Shown here: positions 19,692 through 27,941 of the stretch, piece by piece | How positions within the stretch are numbered: the first letter of the stretch is position 1 | How the letters are laid out: every line of letters starts with the position of its first letter | Source of the DNA: Denitrobacterium sp024691475 | GTDB lineage: Bacteria > Actinomycetota > Coriobacteriia > Coriobacteriales > Eggerthellaceae | Length of the DNA stretch: 30,990 nucleotides | Assembly: GCA_024691475.1 (NCBI GenBank) | Contig: JAILNP010000041.1 | Location: 1-30,990, forward strand | Direction: 5' to 3' | Program-made: the position numbers and the translations under genes | The notes under the pieces: generated by a model | What the model saw: the letters and a program-made list of their open reading frames with translations, nothing else | The model's database searches: none | Told to the model about the DNA's origin: nothing

Positions 19692-22052
19692 CTAGTAAGG
19701 CTCTTCCAGGTTCGTATGGGCGCAGGCGTCGGCATCGAGCCCGCTCGTCTTGCCCTGGTTGAAGCGATCGAGCGCAACGAGGGCGATCATGGCAGCGTTG
19801 TCGGTGCATGCGGAAAGCGGCGGCATGGTAAGGCGCACGCCACGCTTGCGACACATGCGCTCGTAGGCCGCGCGCAGGGCCGGGTTGGCGGCCACGCCAC
19901 CGCCCAGGCAGAATTCCCTGGCGCCGGTTTCTCGCAGGGCGGTTTCCGCCTTCGCCACCTGCACATCGATAACCGCAGCCTGGAAGCTTGCGGCGATATC
20001 GGGTAGGTTCAACTCGGAGCCTTCGGCACGCTGCTGGTTGATATACGTGATGACGGCCGTCTTCAAGCCCGAAAGCGAGAAGCGCAGGTCGCCCGAATGC
20101 ATCATGGCGCGCGGGAAGCGAACGGCCTTCGCATTTCCCTGGGCGGCGAGCTTCGAGATGATGGGGCCACCTGGATAGCCCAGGCCCAGGGCCTTCGCCA
20201 CCTTGTCGAACGCTTCGCCCACGGCGTCGTCAATCGTGGAGCCCAGAATGCGATAATCGCCCCAGTCACGCACGTGCACGAGCATGGTATGCCCACCCGA
20301 GACGAGCGAAACCACCATGGGAGGCGTCATGTCAGGCGTGGCGATCTTGTTCGCGTAGAGGTGCCCCTCCAAGTGATTCACGCGCACGAACGGCACGCCT
20401 GCAGCCCACGCGGCAGCCTTGGCGTAGGCAACGCCCACCACGAGCGCACCCACCAAGCCAGGGGCATAGGTGCAGGAAATGGCATCCATGTTGGCCAGGG
20501 AAAGCGCAGGCACGCCCAAACGGGCAGCGGCACTTTCCAGGCACACCTGCACCACGCCGCAGATGGCCTCAACGTGCTTGCGGCTTGCGATTTCGGGAAC
20601 CACGCCGCCGAAGCGCGCATGGAAGTCAATCTGGCTGGCCACGGTATCGGCCAGGATTTCGCCCTTGCCGTCGATGATGGCCGCGGCGGTCTCGTCGCAC
20701 GACGACTCAATAGCCAGAATCAGCGGATGCGCCACATTCGCAGGAGCATCCTGCATGGCGGCAGCGTCGACGCGCAGCGTCATGCCCGCTACGTCACGCT
20801 CTTCAAGCGGCAGCGGGCCTTCCATGATGACCGCATCCTCGCGGTCGCTGTAGTAATGCGGACGCGTGCCGATGGGCGCGAAATCGAGCGAGGCGTAGAA
20901 CGACTGCGCACCCGCATTGCTTGCGCGCACCTCCAACGAGCACGTACGCGCCCCCAGGTCGCGGGCATCGCTGGCCACGCGGGCGATGAGCACGCGGGCA
21001 ATGCCACGACGACGAAACGCGGGGTCCACCGCGATCTTCAGGATCTGCAACTGGCCGTCGGTAATCCAACCGCCTGCATACCCTACCAGCGTGCCGCGGG
21101 TATCGTACGCAGCCCACCAGCTGCGATCCTTGCGGGGCAGCTCGTCAACGACCAAATGCTCGTTCCAGGCATCGGTACCCATGGCGGTAGCTTCCAACCG
21201 GGCAACGTCGGCGGCATGAGCGGCGTCGAGGGGGCGGTATTCGATCTCCTGCGCTTCCCCATCGCGCACACCAGCATGCTGCACACCCGTGCGCAGGTTC
21301 TTGGGCTCGGAAGAAGACAGGCGGACGCGCTCGTTCTCTTCCGCATCGGAAAGGCGCGTGTACACCGGCAGAAGCAGCGCCGGGTCGTGACGAACGGCGT
21401 CGAACGGATCGATCGTACCCGCCTGCCAGGCCGCCTGCACGGCCGCAAGCAGGCCCGCGCCTTCGGGCGTCCAAAGCTCGCGCGGGGCAAGAGAGCCCGC
21501 ATCCTGAAACAGCTCGGCGTACTTTTCGAGCGCGTCACCCGCAATGAGCACATCGTCGCCGTGCGCGAGGGATTCGGCGAATGCCTGCGCCTTCACGACG
21601 GTATCGGGCTCCAAGCGCTCGGCAGCCTGATCGGAAAGCTCATAGCGAACGGGATAGACTTCCTTGCGCATGGCATCGGCCAGCACGAGCGCGCGGCCGC
21701 GATGGCCCGCCGCCTGAAGCTGCCAGGCAATGGCATCGAGCGTGGATACGCCCACGAGCGGCACGCGCAGAGCCTGAGCTACGCCCTTCGCGGAGGCAAT
21801 GCAGATGCGCACGCCCGTGAAGCTTCCTGGCCCACGGCCGCAGGCAACGCATGCAACGCCATCACGCGAAACGCCCGCTTCATTCAGAAGCTCCTGGATG
21901 GCGGGCAGCAACTGCGCGTTCGAAGCGCGATGCGCGGGAATGCGGCGCGAGGCGACGCACTCCACCGAACGGGTTTCAGAACGCAGAATGCCCAAGCCCA
22001 GGGCGATGACTTCGTTTGCCGTGTCGAATGCGAGGATGTACGTAGGTTTCAT
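19692..22052 (-). CDS. tsaD: TsaB-RimI-TsaD triple fusion (t6A synthesis plus ribosomal N-acetyltransferase)
   Basis: One 786-aa frame contains three proteins that are separate in most bacteria. Residues 1-230 are TsaB (ILAFDTANE, ACGRGPGSFTGVRI). Residues 268-415 are a GNAT domain like RimI, with the acetyl-CoA loop RRRGIA (347-352) and EVRASNAGAQSFYASLDF. Residues 443-786 are TsaD, with IESSCDETA, the metal motif NHLEGH (His560, His564), LVSGGHT, LGGGVAANPALR and Asp751 in CTDNAAM. TsaD and TsaB with TsaE transfer threonylcarbamoyl to A37 of ANN-reading tRNAs. The start at 22052 (MKPTYILAF) matches the TsaB N-terminus; a longer frame to 22304 overlaps tsaE. All key residues look intact. Confidence 0.95.
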   Translation of the reverse strand: MKPTYILAFDTANEVIALGLGILRSETRSVECVASRRIPAHRASNAQLLPAIQELLNEAGVSRDGVACVACGRGPGSFTGVRICIASAKGVAQALRVPLVGVSTLDAIAWQLQAAGHRGRALVLADAMRKEVYPVRYELSDQAAERLEPDTVVKAQAFAESLAHGDDVLIAGDALEKYAELFQDAGSLAPRELWTPEGAGLLAAVQAAWQAGTIDPFDAVRHDPALLLPVYTRLSDAEENERVRLSSSEPKNLRTGVQHAGVRDGEAQEIEYRPLDAAHAADVARLEATAMGTDAWNEHLVVDELPRKDRSWWAAYDTRGTLVGYAGGWITDGQLQILKIAVDPAFRRRGIARVLIARVASDARDLGARTCSLEVRASNAGAQSFYASLDFAPIGTRPHYYSDREDAVIMEGPLPLEERDVAGMTLRVDAAAMQDAPANVAHPLILAIESSCDETAAAIIDGKGEILADTVASQIDFHARFGGVVPEIASRKHVEAICGVVQVCLESAAARLGVPALSLANMDAISCTYAPGLVGALVVGVAYAKAAAWAAGVPFVRVNHLEGHLYANKIATPDMTPPMVVSLVSGGHTMLVHVRDWGDYRILGSTIDDAVGEAFDKVAKALGLGYPGGPIISKLAAQGNAKAVRFPRAMMHSGDLRFSLSGLKTAVITYINQQRAEGSELNLPDIAASFQAAVIDVQVAKAETALRETGAREFCLGGGVAANPALRAAYERMCRKRGVRLTMPPLSACTDNAAMIALVALDRFNQGKTSGLDADACAHTNLEEPY

Positions 22053-22090
22053 CGGTATCTTTCCCAAAAGCACGCTAGCCCAGCGAAACG

Positions 22091-22597
22091 CTATTCGCCC
22101 AGGCGATGCCAGGCATCCGGGGCAGCCTGCACCCAGTTGAACAGCAGCTGGTTCGCGCGCTTGCCGCGGGCAATGGCGCGATAATCGCGGCCGCCCTTGC
22201 CATTTGTGGAAAGCAGCAGCTCCAGGTAGTCTTCCGGCGCCTCGTCGGGGAACTTTTCGCCCCATTCCACGAAGGAGACGCCACACCCCTCGAGCGTTTC
22301 CCAATAGCCCAGGTCGTAGAGTTGATCGGCATCGTCGAGACGATACAGGTCGAAATGATTTAGCACGAGCGAACCGCTTTCGTAAGTAAGCTGAATGGTA
22401 AACGTGGGACTCGTGACGTCATCGGTGACGCCAAGGGCACGCGCAACGGCCTGGACGAAGCTGGTCTTACCAGCACCCAGGTCGCCATTGAGCATGACGA
22501 CGTCGCCCGCGCGCAGAAGCGGGGCGAGCCGGGAAGCCAGGGCGCCCGTCTGCTCCAGATTGGCGCACGTGCACGTATATGCAAGTTCATCGTTCAT
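22091..22597 (-). CDS. tsaE: t6A synthesis ATPase TsaE
   Basis: TsaE is the P-loop ATPase that resets the TsaB-TsaD complex. Walker A is GDLGAGKTS (residues 38-46), followed by VTSPTFTIQLTYESG, the HFDLYRLDD motif and FVEWGEKFP, all typical. The protein is 168 aa. The start at 22597 (MNDELAYTC) leaves no Shine-Dalgarno site, but TACAAT lies only 6 nt upstream, so transcription would begin at the ATG itself (leaderless). It precedes tsaB-rimI-tsaD by 38 nt, so all t6A complex genes except tsaC lie together. Confidence 0.95.
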   Translation of the reverse strand: MNDELAYTCTCANLEQTGALASRLAPLLRAGDVVMLNGDLGAGKTSFVQAVARALGVTDDVTSPTFTIQLTYESGSLVLNHFDLYRLDDADQLYDLGYWETLEGCGVSFVEWGEKFPDEAPEDYLELLLSTNGKGGRDYRAIARGKRANQLLFNWVQAAPDAWHRLGE

Positions 22598-22603
22598 GCC
22601 GCT

Positions 22604-22609
22604 ATTGTA
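22604..22609 (-). promoter_or_regulatory. -10 hexamer of a possible leaderless tsaE transcript
   Basis: TACAAT on the minus strand ends 6 nt before the tsaE ATG, which places the expected +1 at the A of ATG. A TTGAAG-like -35 is present with a short 15-bp spacer. Confidence 0.45.
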
Positions 22610-22680
22610 GCGCCCCCGGCCCGTCTTCAAACGAATAACAGCTTGCGCGCAAGGTACCGCCACGCGCGCAAGCCGCGGGA

Positions 22681-23538
22681 TTACGCGATTCCGAGCGCGC
22701 TTTCGCACGAATGGATGACGTGTTCCATGGTGGTAGACGTGGTAACCGTGCCAATACCACCGGGGACGGGCGTGATGGCGCCGACGATGGGCTCGGCCGC
22801 GTCGAAGTCGACGTCGCCGCATAGATTCCCTGCCTCGTCGAAGTTGATGCCCACATCAATGACCGTCTGACCAGGCGCGAAGCATTCCGCTCCGAACGCC
22901 TTCGCACGCCCCGTCGCGCAAATGACAACATCGGCCTCGCGGCAACGAGCTGCAAGGTCCTCGGTACGCGAATGGCACATGGTAACGGTGGCGTTGCGCG
23001 CGAGCAGCATCATGGCCACGGGCTTGCCAATGACCAAGCTGCGGCCCACCACCACGACGCGGGCGCCATGCAGCTGCACGCCATAATGATCGAGCACGTG
23101 CATGCAGGCCTGGGCCGTTGCCGGCGGGAAGCCATACCCCGCGCCCGTGAACACGCGCGCAAGCGATGCGGGCGAGATGCCATCGATATCCTTGCGCGCA
23201 TCGAGTGCCGCGCACGCTGCCGCCTCGTCGAGCCCGGCAGGCAGCGGACGGAACATAAGGCAGCCGTGAATGGATTCGTCGGCGTTAACCTGCTCAATCG
23301 CACCAAGAAGCTGCTCGTTGGTGGCGTTGGCGGGAAGCACGATGGAGCGAATGCCCACCCCAAGCGCCTCGGCACGCTTGCATGCCGTGCGCTCGTAGCT
23401 AAGGTCGCTGGGGTTTTCGCCCACGCGCAAGATGGCGAGCATAGGCTGCGCACCAGCTTCGACGCACCCCTGCACGCGTTCCTTCAAGCCAGGGGCCATT
23501 GCCTGGACGACTTCCTTACCGGAAAGAATACGGGCCAT
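22681..23538 (-). CDS. folD: Methylenetetrahydrofolate dehydrogenase/cyclohydrolase FolD, variant active site
   Basis: FolD oxidises 5,10-methylene-THF and hydrolyses methenyl-THF. The start at 23538 (MARILSGKEV, 285 aa) follows AGGAGGTG. The Rossmann motif VVVGRSLVIGKPVA and the end TPVPGGIGTVTTSTTMEH are typical. The catalytic Lys (E. coli Lys56) aligns with Lys54, and KDIDG keeps the conserved Asp. The Gln of the usual VQLPLP motif (E. coli Gln98) is replaced by Phe96 (MFRPLP). It follows fchA by one nucleotide; the separate cyclohydrolase FchA may cover the activity affected by that change. Confidence 0.95.
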   Translation of the reverse strand: MARILSGKEVVQAMAPGLKERVQGCVEAGAQPMLAILRVGENPSDLSYERTACKRAEALGVGIRSIVLPANATNEQLLGAIEQVNADESIHGCLMFRPLPAGLDEAAACAALDARKDIDGISPASLARVFTGAGYGFPPATAQACMHVLDHYGVQLHGARVVVVGRSLVIGKPVAMMLLARNATVTMCHSRTEDLAARCREADVVICATGRAKAFGAECFAPGQTVIDVGINFDEAGNLCGDVDFDAAEPIVGAITPVPGGIGTVTTSTTMEHVIHSCESALGIA

Positions 23539-23539
23539 G

Positions 23540-24154
23540 CTAGCGCACCTCCTGCGCAACGTAGTCGAATGTAGCCTGGGCCTTTGCGGCGTATTCCGCG
23601 ATGAGCGCGTCGGCCTGAGCGCGATAGGCGTCCGCCGCGGAAGCGTCTGCGAGAGACTTCGCATTGATATACACGTTGAGCGATGCCCCCATAAGCGCCG
23701 CGCGGGCAAACGCCGCCGCAACGCCAGCATCGCTTACCGCCAGGCGGCTGCCATCATGCGCCATGACGTCGCACAGCTCGATGACACGCACGCACGCGTT
23801 CATGATAGCAAGCGGCGCTTCCGTTGCGCCCACGAGTGCCGCCTGCAGCGCAGCCTCGCGCGCGGCAAGCTCTTCGGGCGTGCTGCGCGGCATTCCATAC
23901 GCCGCAGCCAGAGGCGCAAACGCGCGGGCGTCTTCGTCGATGAGCCCCAGCAAGCGAACGCGCAGCGCTTCGAGCTCGCCAAGGGTTTCCCTCACGCGCT
24001 CTTCCACCTGGGCGTACTTCGGCTTGCCCACCGTAAGGTTTCCCACCATGGAGCCCAGGGCCGCAGCAAGGGCGCCGCAATATGCGCAGGCCCCACCACC
24101 GCCGGGCGTAGGATCGGCGCTCGCCAACTTGTCGATAAACGTAGTGTCGACCAT
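23540..24154 (-). CDS. fchA: Methenyltetrahydrofolate cyclohydrolase / formiminotransferase-cyclodeaminase family (FchA)
   Basis: The 204-aa protein belongs to the FTCD_C family, with the signature ASADPTPGGGGACAYCGALAAALG (about residues 11-34) and a mostly helical body. In anaerobes with fhs and folD it acts as a stand-alone methenyl-THF cyclohydrolase (FchA); related proteins deaminate formimino-THF in histidine or purine breakdown. The neighbouring fhs and folD favour the cyclohydrolase role. The ATG at 24154 follows AGGTGGGG. It lies 80 nt after fhs; that gap holds a 12-bp hairpin. Confidence 0.92.
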   Translation of the reverse strand: MVDTTFIDKLASADPTPGGGGACAYCGALAAALGSMVGNLTVGKPKYAQVEERVRETLGELEALRVRLLGLIDEDARAFAPLAAAYGMPRSTPEELAAREAALQAALVGATEAPLAIMNACVRVIELCDVMAHDGSRLAVSDAGVAAAFARAALMGASLNVYINAKSLADASAADAYRAQADALIAEYAAKAQATFDYVAQEVR

Positions 24155-24168
24155 TTCCCCACCTTACA

Positions 24169-24197
24169 GAAGCGGGAAGGCAAAACCTTCCCGCTTC
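24169..24197 (-). other. Intercistronic hairpin between fhs and fchA
   Basis: A perfect 12-bp stem (24169-24180 with 24186-24197) and 5-nt loop has no T run on the minus strand, so it is more likely an mRNA-processing or stabilising hairpin than a terminator. It lies 15 nt upstream of the fchA start. Confidence 0.6.
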
Positions 24198-24234
24198 CCA
24201 TACCTCATATGACCACGTAGCTACGTGGATGCAT

Positions 24235-25902
24235 TTAGAACAGACCGGTAATCTTGCCCGTCTCGTCGACGTCGATGTTGAACGCCGCGGGATGCTTGCC
24301 CAAGCCGGGCATCGTCATGATACTACCCGTGAGCGCGACGATAAAGCCCGCACCTGCGCTGACCTTCACGTTGCGCACCGTCATGCGGAAGCCACGGGGG
24401 GCGCCCAGCAGCGAGGCGTCGTCGCTAAAGCTGTACTGGGTCTTCGCCATGCATACGGGCATGTCACCGAAGCCAAGGCGCTCGAGCTCGGCGATTTCCT
24501 TCTTCGCAGCGGCCGTGAAATCCACGTCATCGGCGCGATAGATGCGCTTGGACAGCGTACGAATCTTGTCGGCGATGCCACCTTCCAGCTCGTAGCTGAA
24601 CGAGAAGTCGTTGGGCTGCTCGCACAGGCGCACGACCTCTTCGGCCAGCGCCGTGCCGCCCTTGCCGCCCTGAGCCCACACCTCGGAAAGCGCCACGTTC
24701 ACGCCCAGTTCCTTGCACTTGGCCTCGACCAGGTCGAGCTCGGCCTTCGTGTCGGTCGGGAATGCGTTGATGGCAACCACGCAGGGAAGCTTGTAGACCT
24801 TCGTAATGTTTTCCACATGCTGCAGGAGGTTGGGCAGGCCAGCCTCGAGTGCCTCGAGATTCTCGTCGTTGAGCTGGTCTTTCGGAACGCCGCCATGATT
24901 CTTCAGCGCGCGAACCGTAGCAACAACGACCACCGCGTCGGGCTTCAGGCCCGTAAGGCGGCACTTGATGTCCAGGAATTTCTCAGCACCCAGGTCGGCA
25001 CCGAAGCCAGCCTCGGTAATGCAATAGTCGCCCAGGGCCATGGCCATGCGGGTGGCCATGATGGAATTGCAGCCATGCGCGATGTTTGCGAACGGACCGC
25101 CGTGGATGAATGCAGGCGTGCCTTCCAGCGTCTGAACCAGATTGGGCTTGAGCGCGTCCTTCAGAAGCGCAGCCATGGCACCTTCGGCATGCAGCTGATG
25201 TGCGGTAACGGGCTCGCCGGCATGGCTGTAGCCGACCACGATACGGCCCAGGCGCTCCTTCAGGTCGGTGATGGATGTGGCCAAGCAGAAGATGGCCATG
25301 ATCTCGCTGGCCACCGTGATGTCGAAGCCGTCTTCGCGCGGCACGCCATTGGCCTTGCCGCCCAAGCCGTCGACCACGTGACGCAGCTGGCGATCGTTCA
25401 TGTCGACGACGCGCTTCCACGTGATGCGGCGCGTATCGATGTTGAGCTCGTTGCCATTGTGGATGTGCGCGTCAAGCAGTGCGGCAAGCAGGTTGTTCGC
25501 AGCGCCGATGGCATGGAAGTCGCCCGTGAAATGCAGATTAATATCCTCCATGGGAATAACCTGGGCATAGCCGCCGCCGGCAGCGCCGCCCTTGATGCCG
25601 AACACCGGGCCAAGCGACGGCTCGCGCAAGGCAACGACCGTCTTCTTGCCAATGAGGTTCATGGCGTCGGCCAGGCCCACCGTCGTGGTGGTCTTGCCTT
25701 CGCCCGCAGGCGTGGGGTTGATGGCGGTAACGAGTACGAGCTTGCCATCTTCATGCTGTGAATCGCGTAGCAGGTTGTAATCGACTTTAGCCTTCGTATT
25801 GCCGTAAAGCTCCAGGTATTCGCGGGGAACACCGGCCACATCGGCAATCTCGGTAATGGGACGAGCCTTGGTCGCCTGGGCGATTTCGATATCGGTCAGC
25901 AT
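24235..25902 (-). CDS. fhs: Formate-tetrahydrofolate ligase
   Basis: Fhs uses ATP to attach formate to tetrahydrofolate, the entry step of the methyl branch of the Wood-Ljungdahl pathway and of C1-folate supply. The 555-aa length equals the family's (about 556). Signatures are AINPTPAGEGKTTTT (P-loop, residues 60-74), ALREPSLGPVFGIKGGAAGGG, HFTGDFHAIGAANN, GPFANIAHGCNS and MPGLG near the C-terminus. The start at 25902 (MLTDIEIAQ) is the usual N-terminus. TACAAT at 25943-25938 is a possible -10. It heads the fhs-fchA-folD set. Other acetogenesis genes are not visible here. Confidence 0.98.
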   Translation of the reverse strand: MLTDIEIAQATKARPITEIADVAGVPREYLELYGNTKAKVDYNLLRDSQHEDGKLVLVTAINPTPAGEGKTTTTVGLADAMNLIGKKTVVALREPSLGPVFGIKGGAAGGGYAQVIPMEDINLHFTGDFHAIGAANNLLAALLDAHIHNGNELNIDTRRITWKRVVDMNDRQLRHVVDGLGGKANGVPREDGFDITVASEIMAIFCLATSITDLKERLGRIVVGYSHAGEPVTAHQLHAEGAMAALLKDALKPNLVQTLEGTPAFIHGGPFANIAHGCNSIMATRMAMALGDYCITEAGFGADLGAEKFLDIKCRLTGLKPDAVVVVATVRALKNHGGVPKDQLNDENLEALEAGLPNLLQHVENITKVYKLPCVVAINAFPTDTKAELDLVEAKCKELGVNVALSEVWAQGGKGGTALAEEVVRLCEQPNDFSFSYELEGGIADKIRTLSKRIYRADDVDFTAAAKKEIAELERLGFGDMPVCMAKTQYSFSDDASLLGAPRGFRMTVRNVKVSAGAGFIVALTGSIMTMPGLGKHPAAFNIDVDETGKITGLF

Positions 25903-26080
25903 GCAGCGCCTTTCTCTCGCGGACTTCACCTAGGCGCATTGTATCTCAGGGGCGCGACGGCGCTGGCGTGGTTGCCGCGAACGACGCAAAAGCAGAACGG
26001 ATATGGCAAAAATGGCACGATAGGGGTGATGCCCCGTACGACGGCACGCGAGGAGCGCGGAACGTTTCAACGGTGAGCGG

Positions 26081-27028
26081 TTAGGAGGCGCTGCCCACGC
26101 TGGGAATGGCCACGATGAAGCACGCACCGCCCTCGGGCAGATTGTATGCCTCGACCGTGCCGTCGTGAGACTCCACAACGCTCTTCACAATGGCCAAACC
26201 CAAGCCACTGCCACCCGTGTTGCGGGCGCGACTGAAGTCGGTGCGATAGAAGCGCTCGAATAGCATCTTCGGATCCACGTCGCCGAAGCCCGTACCGTCG
26301 TCCTTCACGGCGATGACGGAATTTCCCTTCACGCCATACAGCTCCACGCGGATGTGGCCACCCGGCTCCACGAAGCGACTCGCATTATCCACCAGGTTCG
26401 AGACGACCTGTTTCAGGCGGTCCCAATTGCCCAGCACGTCGGGCGCTTCGCCTGTGATCTCGACATTCGCCTGTCGATCGGCCAGCACCGGAGCCAGCGC
26501 GTCCACCGCTTCCTGGGCAAGCGGCTTCAAGTTGATGCGCTTGAAGTTGAGCACATGGCTGTCGCCTTCTATGTGCTGCAGCGAGAGCAAGTCGTTCGTA
26601 AGGCGCGTAAGGCGCTCCGTTTCCCGGATGATGGTGTTGCAGAACTTATCGTGTAACTCGGGAGGCAGGTCGGGATCGGAAAGGAGCTCGGCGTTGCCAT
26701 GGATGGCCGTAAGCGGCGTGCGCAGTTCGTGAGCCACGTCGCCCACGAACTGAACCTGTTGCTTTTCCCTGCGCGACAAGTCGGCGCATTGGGCATACGA
26801 GGAATCGAGTAGGTCCTTGAAGTCGATGGCCAGGTCGTCGGCTTCGCGCAGCGCTCCGCGCCTGCGGAAATTCACGTTCGCATCTCCCGCGCGGTACGCC
26901 TTGATGGCGTCACGCAAATCGGATAGCGGCTGTCCCATGAAGTGACCCACTACAAGCGAAAACATGAAGATTGCCAGCGCCAGCGGCACGATAAAGCTGA
27001 ACGTAAACGCATCGATGGCGCCGTACAC
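26081..27028 (-). CDS. Sensor histidine kinase, start codon unresolved
   Basis: The frame is a HAMP-type kinase: a membrane helix (SFIVPLALAIFMFSLVVG), HAMP, phospho-acceptor His in VAHELRTPLTAIHGN, N box (SNLVDNASR), DDGTGFG and a G2 box (NTGGSGLGLAIVKSV). It pairs with the response regulator just upstream. The coordinates use the only standard start before the kinase core, GTG at 27028. The same frame stays open to the regulator's own TAG stop at 27124 and encodes an extra, typical first membrane helix (LTNKLSTYFACFV..., ILVIAS). No ATG, GTG or TTG exists in that stretch, so the true start may be ACG at 27112, CTG at 27073 or stop readthrough. Two closely spaced helices would make it an intramembrane-sensing kinase. 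Confidence 0.88.
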   Translation of the reverse strand: MYGAIDAFTFSFIVPLALAIFMFSLVVGHFMGQPLSDLRDAIKAYRAGDANVNFRRRGALREADDLAIDFKDLLDSSYAQCADLSRREKQQVQFVGDVAHELRTPLTAIHGNAELLSDPDLPPELHDKFCNTIIRETERLTRLTNDLLSLQHIEGDSHVLNFKRINLKPLAQEAVDALAPVLADRQANVEITGEAPDVLGNWDRLKQVVSNLVDNASRFVEPGGHIRVELYGVKGNSVIAVKDDGTGFGDVDPKMLFERFYRTDFSRARNTGGSGLGLAIVKSVVESHDGTVEAYNLPEGGACFIVAIPSVGSAS

Positions 27029-27121
27029 GCTCGCGATGACAAGGATGGCCGCACAAGCGAATATGCAGATCAGCGTGACGAAGCACGCGAAATATGTTGA
27101 GAGTTTATTCGTGAGGCGCCC

Positions 27122-27811
27122 CTATGCACGGAAGCGATACCCGTAGCCACGCACCGTTTCCACGATGGCGGCGTCGTAGCCCGCCTGGGAAATCTTGTCG
27201 CGCAGGCGCTTGATGTGCGTGTCGACCGTCTTCGTTTCGGTGAGGTATTCCCAGCCCCATGCGTCGCGCAGCAGATCTTCGCGGGAGACCACATTCCCCG
27301 CGTGCTTCATGAGCGCGGCCAGCAATTCGAACTCGCGCGGCGTGAGATCGATGGGGCCCGATTCGCCCACGGCGGTGTGAGCATCTTCGTCGAGCGTGAT
27401 ACCGCTTGCCGTAATGGCATGGCTCTGTTCCATCTGGCCAGTGCCGCGGCGAAGCAGGGCGCGTACGCGCGCCACAAGCTCGCGCAGGCCGAAAGGCTTG
27501 CTCAGATAGTCGTCGCCGCCAATTTCCAGGCCGACAACCTTGTCGAGTTCCGTGTCTCGCGCAGAGAGGAACAGCACCGGGGCGCTCGTCTTGCTGCGCA
27601 GACGGCGGCACAGTTCGTAGCCGTCCATACCGGGAAGCATAATGTCGAGGATAAACAGGTCGTAGTCGTTCTTCCCCGCCATGGCCAAGGCGTCTTCGCC
27701 ATTGCTTGCCACGTCGGGCTCGAACCCTTCCTTCTTCAGTGCGTATCCGACGAAATCGGTGATGGTCTGCTCGTCGTCTACTACGAGGATGCGCGCTGCG
27801 TTATCGTTCAT
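27122..27811 (-). CDS. OmpR/PhoB-family response regulator
   Basis: The 229-aa regulator has the receiver acidic pair in VVDDEQ, phospho-acceptor Asp56 (LFILDIMLPG), Ser83 and Lys105 (LSKPFGLRE). The winged-helix domain contains LTPREFELLAALMK, VVSREDLLRDAWGWE and TVDTHIKRLRDKIS, ending VRGYGYRFRA. AAGGAG precedes the ATG at 27811. It is 4 to 90 bp upstream of the kinase frame and shares the same reading frame with it across the TAG stop. It is divergent from coaX. The target genes are unknown. Confidence 0.96.
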   Translation of the reverse strand: MNDNAARILVVDDEQTITDFVGYALKKEGFEPDVASNGEDALAMAGKNDYDLFILDIMLPGMDGYELCRRLRSKTSAPVLFLSARDTELDKVVGLEIGGDDYLSKPFGLRELVARVRALLRRGTGQMEQSHAITASGITLDEDAHTAVGESGPIDLTPREFELLAALMKHAGNVVSREDLLRDAWGWEYLTETKTVDTHIKRLRDKISQAGYDAAIVETVRGYGYRFRA

Positions 27812-27941
27812 GGGCTGCTCCTTGACTATGTTCGCCGATAGGACACGTGCCGAATCGGAAGGTGAACAGAAGTTTTTCTTGAGCTCGTATTATCATATCA
27901 CCCAAAATACAATTTCGAACCGCTAAGGGGCTGACACGTAC

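Noticed and set aside
20097..22184. 695-codon plus-strand frame over tsaB-rimI-tsaD
   Set aside because: Antisense artefact; the minus strand has all catalytic motifs.
22053..22304. N-terminal extension of the TsaB-RimI-TsaD frame
   Set aside because: It overlaps tsaE, and the real TsaB N-terminus (MKPTYILAFDTA) begins at 22052.
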